From positions 1-54,237 of the forward strand of contig JABXJT010000029.1 of the NCBI GenBank assembly GCA_013375455.1: a stretch of DNA of 54,237 nucleotides, written 5' to 3'. Origin of the DNA: Candidatus Helarchaeota archaeon (GTDB taxonomy: Archaea; Asgardarchaeota; Lokiarchaeia; Helarchaeales; HEL-GB-A). The notes beneath the pieces were generated by a model, which was not told the origin of the DNA, searched no databases, and saw only the letters and a list, made by a program, of their open reading frames with translations. Positions 9,296 to 18,510 of this stretch are shown one piece after another. Positions within the stretch are counted from its first letter, which is position 1. Each line of letters opens with the position of its first letter. The translations under genes were made by a program, and so were the position numbers.

Positions 9296-10992
9296 TTAAC
9301 ACGTTCTCCGATAGATATTTTTGAAGCGCGATAAGCTGGGTATAAACTTCCTAGGATTCCACAAGCTAGACCAACTACAATGGCCATAGTAACAATTAGA
9401 AAATCAAATGTGGGTTGAACCGTAAGAGCAGTCATAATTGAAACAAGGAAAGATGCAGCATACGATAAGAAAATACCTCCTAAAACTCCTAAAATACTTC
9501 CAACCAAACTTAATATGATTGCTTGATATAAAAAGATTCGTATTATTTGAAATCTACTGGATCCAATTGATTTTAATATTTGAATTTCTCGCTCACTTTC
9601 CCTTACTATTGTTTGCATCACATGTAGCATTCCGAAAGCCATAACTATGTAAACAATGATGGATAATAGCCAAATGCTTTGGATCGTCCGGCTAATTATA
9701 CCATTTACGAAGTCCGACATCTGATTCTGCCGTTCTACCTCAAGATTTGGGTTCTCTTCTTTAAGAGCTTGAACAGTAGAATCCACGAGGGATCTATCTG
9801 ACAATCTCACTTCAATTAGGGAATATTTATTTAATAATTCTGAATTTAAAGTCCTAGTAAAATTTAATGTCACTAATAACTCTAAATCATAGATAACATT
9901 TGATGTTATTAATCCAATAATAGTTACATTATAGGAATTTAAGCCGCATACTAAAGTAATGTTAATTGGTAAGTCCGAATAAGAAATATTTATCATTGAA
10001 GCCAAATAACTTCCAATTATTATTCGGTCATCACTAAACGTCTGGCTAGGAAGTTTTTGTATAGTCATAAAGCTCCGAAAATTATAGAAAAGGGAATAGT
10101 TAATTCCGCGTAAATTTACTAGAAAGCTATTCGAATTCAAAGACAGGTTTGCGCTTAAGTAAGTTTCAGGGGATATAGATCGAATGTTAGAATGATTTAG
10201 AGTTGATATGATAGAAGAATCAATGTAACTCGAATAATAATTGCTTTCTCCTTTTTCCAATATATTTAAATATTCAGCATATTGATCTGACCCAGCTAAA
10301 GAATTCAGTTGCGTATAATATCCACCTAATATCGGAATCGGTGTAACGATTAATCCAACTGCAACAGCTATGCCTATAATAGCTGCGTAAGTCCTTTTTT
10401 TCCTAAAAATTATTAATTTAATTGCATAATTGAAAAGCCCTGCAAATTCAAATCCCACTAAACTTGCTAAACCTATTAATCCACTTAGTAAGCTCCAACC
10501 TAAACCTATTCCAATCAATAATGGGCCTAATTCATATTTGAAGCTCTGTAGAATGAACTTGTTGAATAGATAGAAAATCAGGACAATTAGAGGTGTAGTC
10601 GCGAATCCTAGTGCCGAGGCAGTCCTTTTTATCTTTAATCCTTTGATTCTTGATATTAATACACTCAATATTAATAAAAATCCGCACGTACCTAGAAATG
10701 AGAGAATAAAAAAGAGGGGAGAAAACGAAATCCATATCAGTATGCCAAAAATACTAAAAGAAAATGTATAATGAGGAAACAATTGCACAAATAATGGATA
10801 ACCACTCGTGCTTAGAACAAAACTAAGCAATCCCATACAAAATAAAAACACTAAATACCCTTGCCACAATTTTGAACTTCTATAACTTTCGGAGAAAGAT
10901 CTTCCCGATAGTAAAAGGGCTCCCCGAATCTTAGAAAGAAAGCTTAACTCCTTTGTTTCAAATTTACGCGAACTATCTTCAGAATTTTCCAT
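9292..10992 (-). CDS. FtsX-like permease with N-terminal Yip1-like membrane domain
   Basis: A 566-residue membrane protein with two modules. Residues 40-190 contain four to five hydrophobic segments with GFATTPLIV, a pattern of Yip1-type domains. Residues 200-566 are a classical FtsX/MacB permease: one helix at about 203-228, an outer domain to about 440, then three helices ending in LYPAYRASK, the usual coupling end of these permeases. It is coupled by ATGA overlap to the giant permease and lies 9 bases after the secreted-protein gene. Such transporters normally need a LolD/MacB-type ATPase for mechanotransmission or lipoprotein release. None is encoded here, so it must be supplied from elsewhere. 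The Yip1 label is tentative. Confidence 0.8.
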   Translation of the reverse strand: MENSEDSSRKFETKELSFLSKIRGALLLSGRSFSESYRSSKLWQGYLVFLFCMGLLSFVLSTSGYPLFVQLFPHYTFSFSIFGILIWISFSPLFFILSFLGTCGFLLILSVLISRIKGLKIKRTASALGFATTPLIVLIFYLFNKFILQSFKYELGPLLIGIGLGWSLLSGLIGLASLVGFEFAGLFNYAIKLIIFRKKRTYAAIIGIAVAVGLIVTPIPILGGYYTQLNSLAGSDQYAEYLNILEKGESNYYSSYIDSSIISTLNHSNIRSISPETYLSANLSLNSNSFLVNLRGINYSLFYNFRSFMTIQKLPSQTFSDDRIIIGSYLASMINISYSDLPINITLVCGLNSYNVTIIGLITSNVIYDLELLVTLNFTRTLNSELLNKYSLIEVRLSDRSLVDSTVQALKEENPNLEVERQNQMSDFVNGIISRTIQSIWLLSIIVYIVMAFGMLHVMQTIVRESEREIQILKSIGSSRFQIIRIFLYQAIILSLVGSILGVLGGIFLSYAASFLVSIMTALTVQPTFDFLIVTMAIVVGLACGILGSLYPAYRASKISIGERVK

Positions 10993-11001
10993 TATAATTC
11001 A

Positions 11002-12621
11002 TCATTTCCTAACCTTTCTCTTGGCATTTAAATTCCCTTTATTTAAGAAAACCTTGTTTTTGGAATCTAGACTAGTTAAAATTTTTTCATCTCTAGACCT
11101 TCCCCTTTTTCTTTTATACAGGTGAAGACTCGTTAATGCGATTATTATACCAGAAAGAAGGCATAATAATAAAAGATAGAGAGGATTTTGAAAGAGAGAC
11201 TGGATTTGAACTGACACGTTCAAGCTTGAATATAAAATACCACCTTGATAAACTCTCAGGTATATTTTATATGAGCCAGCTTTTGCCATAATAATAATAG
11301 AAAAGGTAATTTGGTATGTTGTTTCATTTTTAACCAAATTTAAATTAGTTCTTAATTGATTAATGCATCCATCACAAATTAAAAAGATTTCTAAGGGAAT
11401 ACTTTCATTAATGTGCTTCTGGATCTTTAATGTAAGCGTGTACGTGCTTCCGGGATACATCGTCTCTGATACATCAAGAATCTCAACCGTGAGTGGAGAA
11501 TATATATGGAAGGTTATTTTCTTTGAATATATTAACACCGATTTAGATTCATTTTTAAAATTCGTATAATTAGAAAAGAGATATAAAGTCATATCATATT
11601 GTTGAAAGCGAGCTGATGTGAGGGGGATAATTGATAAGTTTATTCTCCTATTTTCGCCAGGTATTAATGTAACCGATTCGTTGAGGGGCTGAAATACGTC
11701 ACCTGTTGAATTAATTTCTACGCAACCAAACTTTTCCGAAAAATTAGTTACATTAATGAAAATTTCCTGAGTAGTTAAGAGATATAACGAACTAACCAAA
11801 TTCAATTCTGTTACAACTGGAAGATTAAAGAAGCGATTATATACAAACGATGCGATCCAACTAGATAAATTGAGAAGAGAAATCTGATCATTCCAGTCCG
11901 CATGAATCCGAATGAAATATCCACTTCCATCTCGTGGTTGAAAGAGGATAGGATCAGCATAATCGCCATTTTTAGCATAGACTTCAAAATGCACGTTTGC
12001 TGCAATCAAAGCAGAAATTGAGCTAAACACATCAGTTGTGTGAGAGGAAAAATTAAGGAAGAGATCCTCACCTAATGGTGTTGGAGTAACGATCTGGTTT
12101 GACAGGGTTTTTATATAATTCATATCTAGTACATAGGATGATCCCACATGCCCAATTGGGATGTTTTCACCATTATCATTCCCAATCCAGTAAAATTCTT
12201 CACATCCTGTCCAGATAATGATGCCTCCATTATCTAGCCACGATTCTACAAAACTATTCTCACTACCATTCCATATGGTTTGAGGCGCGACTCCCATCGA
12301 AATGATGACTATTCCTAGCTGAATTGCCTCCATGAAATTCCTAAGTGCAGTCGCATTAAACACCTGCACAGTCAAGTTATAATTTTGTAAAGTTTGGTTT
12401 AGATAATATGTCAATTGTTGAGAGTTAAAATTCCATGGTTCCGAATATCTATCATCATAGAAAATCCCAATAGGTAATTCTGAAGCATTCGTTAATTGAA
12501 AAGGTGTATTAGATTTTATGCTCATCTTATCAACAGGCTTAAAATCTTTGAAAATTAATAGCATGGTAAATGTGAGAATGAAAATCAGGAAGATGGATGT
12601 AAATCCAATTTTTCTATCCAC
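11002..12621 (-). CDS. Secreted, membrane-anchored protein of the permease operon
   Basis: A 539-residue type I membrane protein: a signal/anchor helix at residues 7-25, a large outer region, a helix at about 490-510, then a Lys/Arg-rich cytoplasmic tail. Residues 50-260 resemble a class I glutamine-amidotransferase-like or DUF4350-like alpha-beta fold (IGIFYDDRY, IVIISMGV, GGIIIWTG), without an evident catalytic Cys. Residues 270-480 look like two beta-sandwich domains. Many N-x-S/T sequons are present. It is the first gene of the minus-strand operon and lies 9 bases before the Yip1/FtsX permease, so it is probably the substrate-binding or sensor partner of the permease pair. Family identity is not certain. 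Confidence 0.7.
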   Translation of the reverse strand: MDRKIGFTSIFLIFILTFTMLLIFKDFKPVDKMSIKSNTPFQLTNASELPIGIFYDDRYSEPWNFNSQQLTYYLNQTLQNYNLTVQVFNATALRNFMEAIQLGIVIISMGVAPQTIWNGSENSFVESWLDNGGIIIWTGCEEFYWIGNDNGENIPIGHVGSSYVLDMNYIKTLSNQIVTPTPLGEDLFLNFSSHTTDVFSSISALIAANVHFEVYAKNGDYADPILFQPRDGSGYFIRIHADWNDQISLLNLSSWIASFVYNRFFNLPVVTELNLVSSLYLLTTQEIFINVTNFSEKFGCVEINSTGDVFQPLNESVTLIPGENRRINLSIIPLTSARFQQYDMTLYLFSNYTNFKNESKSVLIYSKKITFHIYSPLTVEILDVSETMYPGSTYTLTLKIQKHINESIPLEIFLICDGCINQLRTNLNLVKNETTYQITFSIIIMAKAGSYKIYLRVYQGGILYSSLNVSVQIQSLFQNPLYLLLLCLLSGIIIALTSLHLYKRKRGRSRDEKILTSLDSKNKVFLNKGNLNAKRKVRK

Positions 12622-12838
12622 GCAAAATCCTCTTCAAATTCGTTTTTCCTAAAAAACACTCTCTTTTATTAAGTATATTTTATTTTTCGATTAAAGTAAT
12701 ATTTTTAAATTTCTTCACCTATTTTAATATCATCAGATCATTAGAAATTTACACCTAAAACAAGAATTAATCTCATATTAGGGAATGAAGAGCGTAGATC
12801 TCGTATATTCCTTAATGAATCACGATCATTTATAAAAA

Positions 12839-13669
12839 TTGGTGAATAAATTGGAAGATGAATGGGAAAAAATTGAACAGAAACCTGATAGGAAATATAA
12901 AGTCGAAGGCTATTATTTACTGAATCAAAGAGCTAAGATTGAAGAATTAGAGAAGAATTTAAAAAATGAGAAAGCAAAGAGAACAGAAGCTGAAGAAAAG
13001 ACAAGTTCCTTGGAAAATCAAATGCAAACTCAATCAGATACATTGGGGGCAACCATTCAATCGCAAGGGCAGGCAATAGAAGAACAAAAATCGCAAATAG
13101 AAAAGTTGAATAGTGAAAGAAATGAATTATCTGTAGAAATAAATAACCTTAGACAAGGTATTTCTGATTTAAGGAATGAAATTAATGAGAAAGAACAACG
13201 AGCAATGCAATTGATGAAAGAAAATGACGAGTTAATGGCAGAAATGAGAGCGTCACAAGAAAGTCAGCAGCAGCTTGTGGCAGGTGCGCAACAAGTAGGA
13301 GAACTTCAGCAAATCATTCAACAGAAAGATCAGCAAATTCAACAATTGAATGCTCAAATAGGTGCAGTCCAATCCAGACCAGCCGCAGCTCCAGCTAGAC
13401 CGGCGGCTCCAGCACAAACCCAAGAATTATTAGCGGAAAAACCTAAACCTCCACGAACTGCATTCACGCCTCCAGCACCTCGAGCAGAACCAACCCCCGA
13501 GTTTGCTCCGAAAGCCGCCGCAAAAGGTGGTTGGGCCTGTCCAAACTGCGGTAGCTCTCGCGTGGTTGAAGAAAGCGATAGATCCAAAATGCTTTATATG
13601 GCTGCAGGACGCCCAATCTATGGAAAGAAACGGCGATGCTTAAAATGCAACAATGAATGGGCCATATAA
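12839..13669 (+). CDS. Long coiled-coil protein with C-terminal zinc ribbon
   Basis: A 276-residue protein with three parts. Residues 25-175 form a continuous Glu/Lys/Gln-rich coiled coil. An Ala/Pro-rich linker runs from 180 to 225. A C-terminal zinc ribbon has CPNCGSS and CLKCNNEW at about 232-274, the four Cys spaced for one zinc. The start is a TTG at 12839 or the next codon, GTG at 12842; no strong Shine-Dalgarno motif decides. Ribbon-plus-coiled-coil architecture suits a scaffold or nucleic-acid-associated protein. It is a single gene between divergent and convergent neighbours, ending 17 bases from the glycosyltransferase. I do not recognise a named family. Confidence 0.8.
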   Translation: MVNKLEDEWEKIEQKPDRKYKVEGYYLLNQRAKIEELEKNLKNEKAKRTEAEEKTSSLENQMQTQSDTLGATIQSQGQAIEEQKSQIEKLNSERNELSVEINNLRQGISDLRNEINEKEQRAMQLMKENDELMAEMRASQESQQQLVAGAQQVGELQQIIQQKDQQIQQLNAQIGAVQSRPAAAPARPAAPAQTQELLAEKPKPPRTAFTPPAPRAEPTPEFAPKAAAKGGWACPNCGSSRVVEESDRSKMLYMAAGRPIYGKKRRCLKCNNEWAI

Positions 13670-13686
13670 AAAACCTCACTCCTTTT

Positions 13687-14895
13687 TTAATTTTTTATCA
13701 AACTTTCATAAATTTTCAGGTATCGTTTTGCTATTTCTACCCAATTATACCGTTCAGAAATGATCTTGGCTGCGGTTCTCCCTGCATTTTTATATTTTGC
13801 TTCATTACTAAGAATGTTTTTAATTGCTGATTGTATTTGAGAAAAAGTCATTTCCCTAATAAAAATACCACTAGCTTCAGGTAGATAGTCAGGAATTTTT
13901 CCACCACCCTGACTGCAAACGAATGGTACCCCCACGGCTGCCGCTTCAAAAATAGCTCTCCCGAATGTCTCAATAGGTGATGGCTGAACTATAAGATTAC
14001 ACCCAGCATGAATATTTGGCATTATCTTATAGGGCACTGCCCCTGTAAAAATTACTGAATCAATTAGACCTCTTTTCTGAATCCAATCCCTTAGTTTTTT
14101 ATAATATCTTGAAAATTTTCGGGTTTGATGATTTGTTGGAAATTTGCGTGCTGTGGGACCAACAAGGAGTAATGTGAGATTATTATATTCCTGCCTCAAC
14201 CCTAAAAATGCTTTAATTAGAGCCATCACGTTTTTCTCAGGTGCAATCCTACCCACGTATGAAATTATTTTCTGATCGTTAGCTATGTTGTATTTTTTTC
14301 GGATATAGGAAGGATCTACATTAAAGTTAAAGATGTCACTATTAATTCCTTGAGGAATGATTTCAAATTTAGCACTAATGTTCGGATTTGCCATCTCTAT
14401 GGCGTTTTTCAAAAATTCGTTGGCTACCGTAATTTTATCTGCTTTGTTAATCGTGAATTTTGCCAAAGCTAACTCCAATGGAACTTTTATTTTCTTCTCA
14501 AAAGTGATGAAAGGAGTCGATATCCAAGGATAATAAACATGTTCTGTGTGAATAATTGGGATTTTTAAGACTTTTGAAGCTATGTAAGCGCTGGGAAAAA
14601 CAGCAGTCCCTTGCGTGTGTATTACATGAACAGGCTTCTGTTTCAATAAATTTTTTAAAATTTTTGAATTATACACCAATCCTCTAATAAGTGCATTTCT
14701 AGGAATTTTTAAAGTTTGTATGGTTAAATTCGATTTAACTCTTGATTTTTCACTCAACCCATCTCTGGTTATTATTTGAACTTCATTATTAAGTTCTGCT
14801 AAACCTAAACCAAGTTCAAAAGTAAAGGTTTCTGTGGCTCCACCGAGTGGGGGGGGTGTTTTTACTAATGATGGACTTATAAGGCATATTTTCAA
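13687..14895 (-). CDS. Glycosyltransferase family 4
   Basis: A 402-residue GT-B glycosyltransferase. The N-terminal part has LISPSLVKTPPPLGGATE, the Gly-rich acceptor-side loop seen in GT4 enzymes. The C-terminal part has ISYVGRIAPEKN at about 215-226 and IETFGRAIFEAAAVGVPFV near 322, the donor-binding E-x7-E region. This is the canonical layout of bacterial and archaeal RfaB/PimB-type sugar transferases. It converges with the coiled-coil gene and diverges from the UDP-GlcNAc 2-epimerase-like gene, so it belongs to the surface-glycan group. The start is an ATG with the hydrophobic strand MKICLISP directly after it. Substrate unknown. Confidence 0.9.
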   Translation of the reverse strand: MKICLISPSLVKTPPPLGGATETFTFELGLGLAELNNEVQIITRDGLSEKSRVKSNLTIQTLKIPRNALIRGLVYNSKILKNLLKQKPVHVIHTQGTAVFPSAYIASKVLKIPIIHTEHVYYPWISTPFITFEKKIKVPLELALAKFTINKADKITVANEFLKNAIEMANPNISAKFEIIPQGINSDIFNFNVDPSYIRKKYNIANDQKIISYVGRIAPEKNVMALIKAFLGLRQEYNNLTLLLVGPTARKFPTNHQTRKFSRYYKKLRDWIQKRGLIDSVIFTGAVPYKIMPNIHAGCNLIVQPSPIETFGRAIFEAAAVGVPFVCSQGGGKIPDYLPEASGIFIREMTFSQIQSAIKNILSNEAKYKNAGRTAAKIISERYNWVEIAKRYLKIYESLIKN

Positions 14896-15024
14896 TTAGC
14901 TTACACCGAGATACCAAGTCAAATTCTATTTGTATGAAGTTACACATAAGTCATTTATAAAAAAGAAATATAAATAATATTTACCATTATGAACTAAAAA
15001 TAGAGTAGGACAGTTGCGAATCCC

Positions 15025-16443
15025 TTGGCTCCTGAGGACATTATTCCATCAACTAACTGGTTAGAGCCGAAAATAGACTCTGAAATGATACATTCCATCC
15101 TTCATAAAGCAGAAGACGAACAAAAATGGGTTATACAACTCGTGGTCGGAACAAAACCTGATTTTTATAAACAGTATTCTCTAATGTATTGGGCTAAAGA
15201 ATTGAATGTACCCTTGATTTTGTTAACTACTGGGCAACATTATGTCGAACCTTTGGATTGTGGCTTGAAGGAATTTTGTATGGAGCCCACAATCGATCTC
15301 CGAATTCGGGGCAATTTAATCGAAAAAACTACAGAATTATTTTATAAAATGGGACATCTTGCGAAATGGTATAGAAAAATTGCCCCAAATACCGTAGTTC
15401 TTCCCATCCCGCACGGAGATACTATAAGCGCCGCGATAACAGCTACTGCCTGGTTTTTGTCAATAAGACAAGGGGTCGGTCAAAATGAAGCGGGCCTTCG
15501 TTCAATGAGTCCTAAAAATATCTACGATCTCAAACCTCCTTACAATCGTGAGTTCTGTGAAAATTTCATTCAAAAACAATGGGATGAGAATTGGTTTGTA
15601 ATTAGAAATGAACCCTACCCAGAGCAGTGGGACACATTCGTATGTGGAGCTGGATCATCCTACTTTTTTGCTCCACACGAAATAAACATTTCCCACCTAA
15701 AAAGAGAGGGTTATTCTGAAGATAGAATTGTGAAAGTTGGGAATTCAGTAGTAGATGCCATCCACCTTCATAACAAACCTGAAGAATCTATTTTTGATAT
15801 TTATCCTGCTCTTGAAGATCACGATGATTGGATTCGTGTTGACATCCATCGACGAGGAAATTTGGGACGCAAAAGATTTACGAGTTTAGTAAAAACGATT
15901 TCTAATTTGTTAGAAAAAGAAATTCCAATTCTATGGATTGAAATGAACGCTACCAGAGAAGCATTACAGTTTTATGAGCTTGAAGAAAAAATATCAAGAT
16001 GGAGCGATAAAAACAAACATTTTCTATTCACTCCTCTATGGAAAAACTATGGAAATGTAATTGAATTCTGGAAGAGTGGAAAATGTTTAATGGAATTCAC
16101 TGATTCAGGAAGCATCCAAGAAGAGTTGAATGAATTACCAGACACCCTTTGTTGCACAATGCGCTTCTCAACAGATCGCCCAGAATCAGTCTTTGATGCT
16201 CATTCAAACATTCTCATTCCTCCATATTCGGAGGAACTCATGACAAATCTTCTTAATTTGATTTTAAATTCAGAATCCATTCAAAAAACAATGAAAAATT
16301 CCAAAAAAATATATGGAACTGATGTTGGAAAACAAATTATCGAATATCTAATCAAAGAAATGAACTCGGAGGCAAGTCCCTTCCGGTGGACACATCAAAC
16401 ACTCTATAAACTGCCAAAAGAAGATGATTTTGAATATTTATGA
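15025..16443 (+). CDS. UDP-N-acetylglucosamine 2-epimerase-like protein (WecB type)
   Basis: A 472-residue GT-B-fold protein related to WecB/NeuC epimerases, which interconvert UDP-GlcNAc and UDP-ManNAc. Visible landmarks are IPHGDTISA near 131 (family QGDTxxA), NEAGLRS near 155 (family HVEAGLRS), HRRGN near 275 (family HRREN) and DSGSIQEEL near 356 (family DSGGIQEE). The protein is about 100 residues longer than usual, with an N-terminal extension and an inserted segment at about 170-205. The start is a TTG at 15025. It abuts the GalU stop with no intervening base at 16443/16444. The changes HRREN to HRRGN and HVEAG to NEAG could alter activity, so an epimerase or hydrolase role remains inference. 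Confidence 0.8.
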   Translation: MAPEDIIPSTNWLEPKIDSEMIHSILHKAEDEQKWVIQLVVGTKPDFYKQYSLMYWAKELNVPLILLTTGQHYVEPLDCGLKEFCMEPTIDLRIRGNLIEKTTELFYKMGHLAKWYRKIAPNTVVLPIPHGDTISAAITATAWFLSIRQGVGQNEAGLRSMSPKNIYDLKPPYNREFCENFIQKQWDENWFVIRNEPYPEQWDTFVCGAGSSYFFAPHEINISHLKREGYSEDRIVKVGNSVVDAIHLHNKPEESIFDIYPALEDHDDWIRVDIHRRGNLGRKRFTSLVKTISNLLEKEIPILWIEMNATREALQFYELEEKISRWSDKNKHFLFTPLWKNYGNVIEFWKSGKCLMEFTDSGSIQEELNELPDTLCCTMRFSTDRPESVFDAHSNILIPPYSEELMTNLLNLILNSESIQKTMKNSKKIYGTDVGKQIIEYLIKEMNSEASPFRWTHQTLYKLPKEDDFEYL

Positions 16444-17328
16444 TTATATTTTTTTCACTAGTTCTTTCAAATAAGGCTTTAAATCTGTTGCAATTTCGCG
16501 GTCTTTGAGACATAATTCTATAAAGGCAATCGCAAAAGTTAATGCATTTCCGATATCATAACGTCTCTCTTTTGTCTCATCTATTTCTAAACCCCAAATT
16601 TCACGCCCTTCTCCTAACAATATTCTAATTGAATCAGTCAATTGCATTTCATTCCCTACACCAGGTTCGGTTTTTTTAATGGCTTTAAAAATCTCTGACG
16701 TGAAAAGATATCTACCACAAACTGCCACTTGACTCGGAGCTTTTTCTGGGGTCGGCTTTTCGATTAAATTTGTAATTTGCCAAACCCGTGGGCTTATTTT
16801 ATTTCCCTCAATTATGCCGTATTTTTTTACCTCTATTTTTGCAACCTCTTCAAGTAATATTGTCCCTACAGATGATTTTTCAGAATGGATCTGGGCCAAT
16901 CGCTTTAAATAATCCCCTGGTTCATCTGAATGAATAATAGTATCTCCTAACGCAACAAAAAATGGTTCATCAGCAACAAATTCTTTAGCCAAACCAATAG
17001 CATCTGCTAAACCAATTGGTTTTTCTTGGCGCGTGAAAAAAAATTTTAAATTCGAGAATGTTGTTTGCATTTCTTTTATAATCTCAGATTTACCTGAATT
17101 CTCAAATCGTATTAAGGATCCTAAATCAAAGTGATCCTCCAAAGCGCGTTTAGCATAACCAGTTATAAATAAAATATCCTCAACACCAGCTGCTTTTAAT
17201 TCTTCTACCACGTATTGAATAGTTGGCTTTTTCCCACAGGGTAACATTTCTTTCGGTTGGGCTAAAGTAGCAGGTAATAAACGCGTTCCTAGACCAGCCG
17301 CTGGAATGACTGCTTTTTTAATTTTCAA
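16444..17328 (-). CDS. galU: UTP-glucose-1-phosphate uridylyltransferase
   Basis: A 294-residue enzyme of typical GalU length that makes UDP-glucose from UTP and glucose-1-phosphate for glycan synthesis. The nucleotide-binding signature is complete: AAGLGTRLLPAT at residues 10-21, then PKEMLP at 25-30. FITGYAKRALEDHFD (about 55-69), GLADAIGLA (about 112) and FVALGDTI (about 128) are also family features. Stop codons of this gene and the plus-strand epimerase-like gene are adjacent. It probably supplies precursors to the glycosyltransferases nearby. It is the clearest metabolic call in the 13-20 kb part. Confidence 0.93.
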   Translation of the reverse strand: MKIKKAVIPAAGLGTRLLPATLAQPKEMLPCGKKPTIQYVVEELKAAGVEDILFITGYAKRALEDHFDLGSLIRFENSGKSEIIKEMQTTFSNLKFFFTRQEKPIGLADAIGLAKEFVADEPFFVALGDTIIHSDEPGDYLKRLAQIHSEKSSVGTILLEEVAKIEVKKYGIIEGNKISPRVWQITNLIEKPTPEKAPSQVAVCGRYLFTSEIFKAIKKTEPGVGNEMQLTDSIRILLGEGREIWGLEIDETKERRYDIGNALTFAIAFIELCLKDREIATDLKPYLKELVKKI

Positions 17329-17379
17329 CTTATTGATATCCTTGACATCTTATGTTAATGAGGACAGGTACGGTAAATC

Positions 17380-18444
17380 TCACGTGTGGATGATCAGCCA
17401 TTCTTTCTTTTGATAGGTGTTAATGACTTCTAAAACTTCTTCTTCTGAGAAGTTACTTTTTTTAACGATTTCATCTACGGGTGTTTTCCCATCGCAAAAT
17501 TGAAGTATGAGTCCCTCTTTAAAATTGAATTTCTTATTGCGATACTTTTCCAGAAGTTCGGGTAATATTGTTGGGGGTCCCTCAGGGGCAGCAGCTGCTT
17601 CAACCGCAGCACTTTCAGCTAGTTGCTGAGATTCTACACTAAGCTCTTCTTGAGTTGTAGAAATTGCATCAATTAATTTGTCTAAAGTTTTTCCTCCTCT
17701 TTTCCTATGAGCCACTAACCATCCTTTCTCTTTATATTTGTCGATTATTTCTATTACCTCTCCCTTCGAGTATTTACTTTTTTCAGTCACTTCATTGAGA
17801 GAGAATTTCCCATTACAATACTGGAGGATAATACCCTCCATGAAATTAAATTTCTTGTTTCGATATCTCTCCATCAGTTCTGGATAGGTATCTGCGTCGT
17901 CCATGGAGGGAATACTTTCACCCAAACTTGCAGCAGGAACTGCACCGCCTATTTCTATTCGTCTCGGAGCAGTTACCGCTTCTTCAGGTGGCTGAATCTT
18001 TTCAATAAATGATGGCCCAGTAAGATCAGGCTTCTTTGTTAATTTCAAGATTAAATTTGCACTCCTTTCCAGCATTTCCAACTTTTGCATGTCTTCATAT
18101 AACTCATCAACCTTTTGCCGATAATTTTCCAGGAGCCCCCGAAATAGGAGCAATTTACCAATTTTTCCAACTTCTCCAAAAAGCACAAACATCAAATTGG
18201 AAGACATCTTGAAAAAACCTAAAAGCGTGCCCGATATTGGAAAAGAATATTGCCCCTCTTCTATTAAACCGAAATTTATTTTAACGTATTCTTGAATGTA
18301 ATCTAAGCGATCAGCCAAGCCTTCATCAAAATATAAAACTTCCCCTGTGGCATTGGCAATGCAAATTGCCGGGCTCGGAGAGAGTATTTTTTCCATCTTT
18401 TTGTGCATATCTACAGCGATTTCATTGATGGGACTAAACGACAT
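17380..18444 (-). CDS. Roadblock/LC7-like protein with twin winged-helix repeats
   Basis: A 354-residue protein. Residues 5-110 fit a roadblock/LC7 or longin-like alpha-beta domain (SPAICIANATGEVLYFD, then SNLMFVLFGEVGKIG and a long helix). A coiled-coil helix follows at about 105-140. Two copies of a 60-residue winged-helix-like unit lie at about 190-250 and 293-354; both carry YRNKKFNF, then GIILQYCNGK or GLILQFCDGK, and end in GWLV or EWLI. An Ala/Glu/Pro linker separates them. Roadblock proteins usually bind small GTPases, and the repeats suggest a link to nucleic acid or a protein partner. The combination is not one I can name. The gene stands alone between GalU and the ATP-grasp gene on the same strand. 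Confidence 0.75.
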   Translation of the reverse strand: MSFSPINEIAVDMHKKMEKILSPSPAICIANATGEVLYFDEGLADRLDYIQEYVKINFGLIEEGQYSFPISGTLLGFFKMSSNLMFVLFGEVGKIGKLLLFRGLLENYRQKVDELYEDMQKLEMLERSANLILKLTKKPDLTGPSFIEKIQPPEEAVTAPRRIEIGGAVPAASLGESIPSMDDADTYPELMERYRNKKFNFMEGIILQYCNGKFSLNEVTEKSKYSKGEVIEIIDKYKEKGWLVAHRKRGGKTLDKLIDAISTTQEELSVESQQLAESAAVEAAAAPEGPPTILPELLEKYRNKKFNFKEGLILQFCDGKTPVDEIVKKSNFSEEEVLEVINTYQKKEWLIIHT

Positions 18445-18510
18445 TTTAAATACGTCCTTCTAAAATTCTCATTCATTTTAAAATTATACTATTCTAAAAT
18501 ATTACTCTTT

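Noticed and set aside
13354..13679. Ala/Gly-rich minus-strand ORFs opposite the coiled-coil zinc-ribbon gene
   Set aside because: They are the complement of its Ala/Pro linker and ribbon and have no independent signals.
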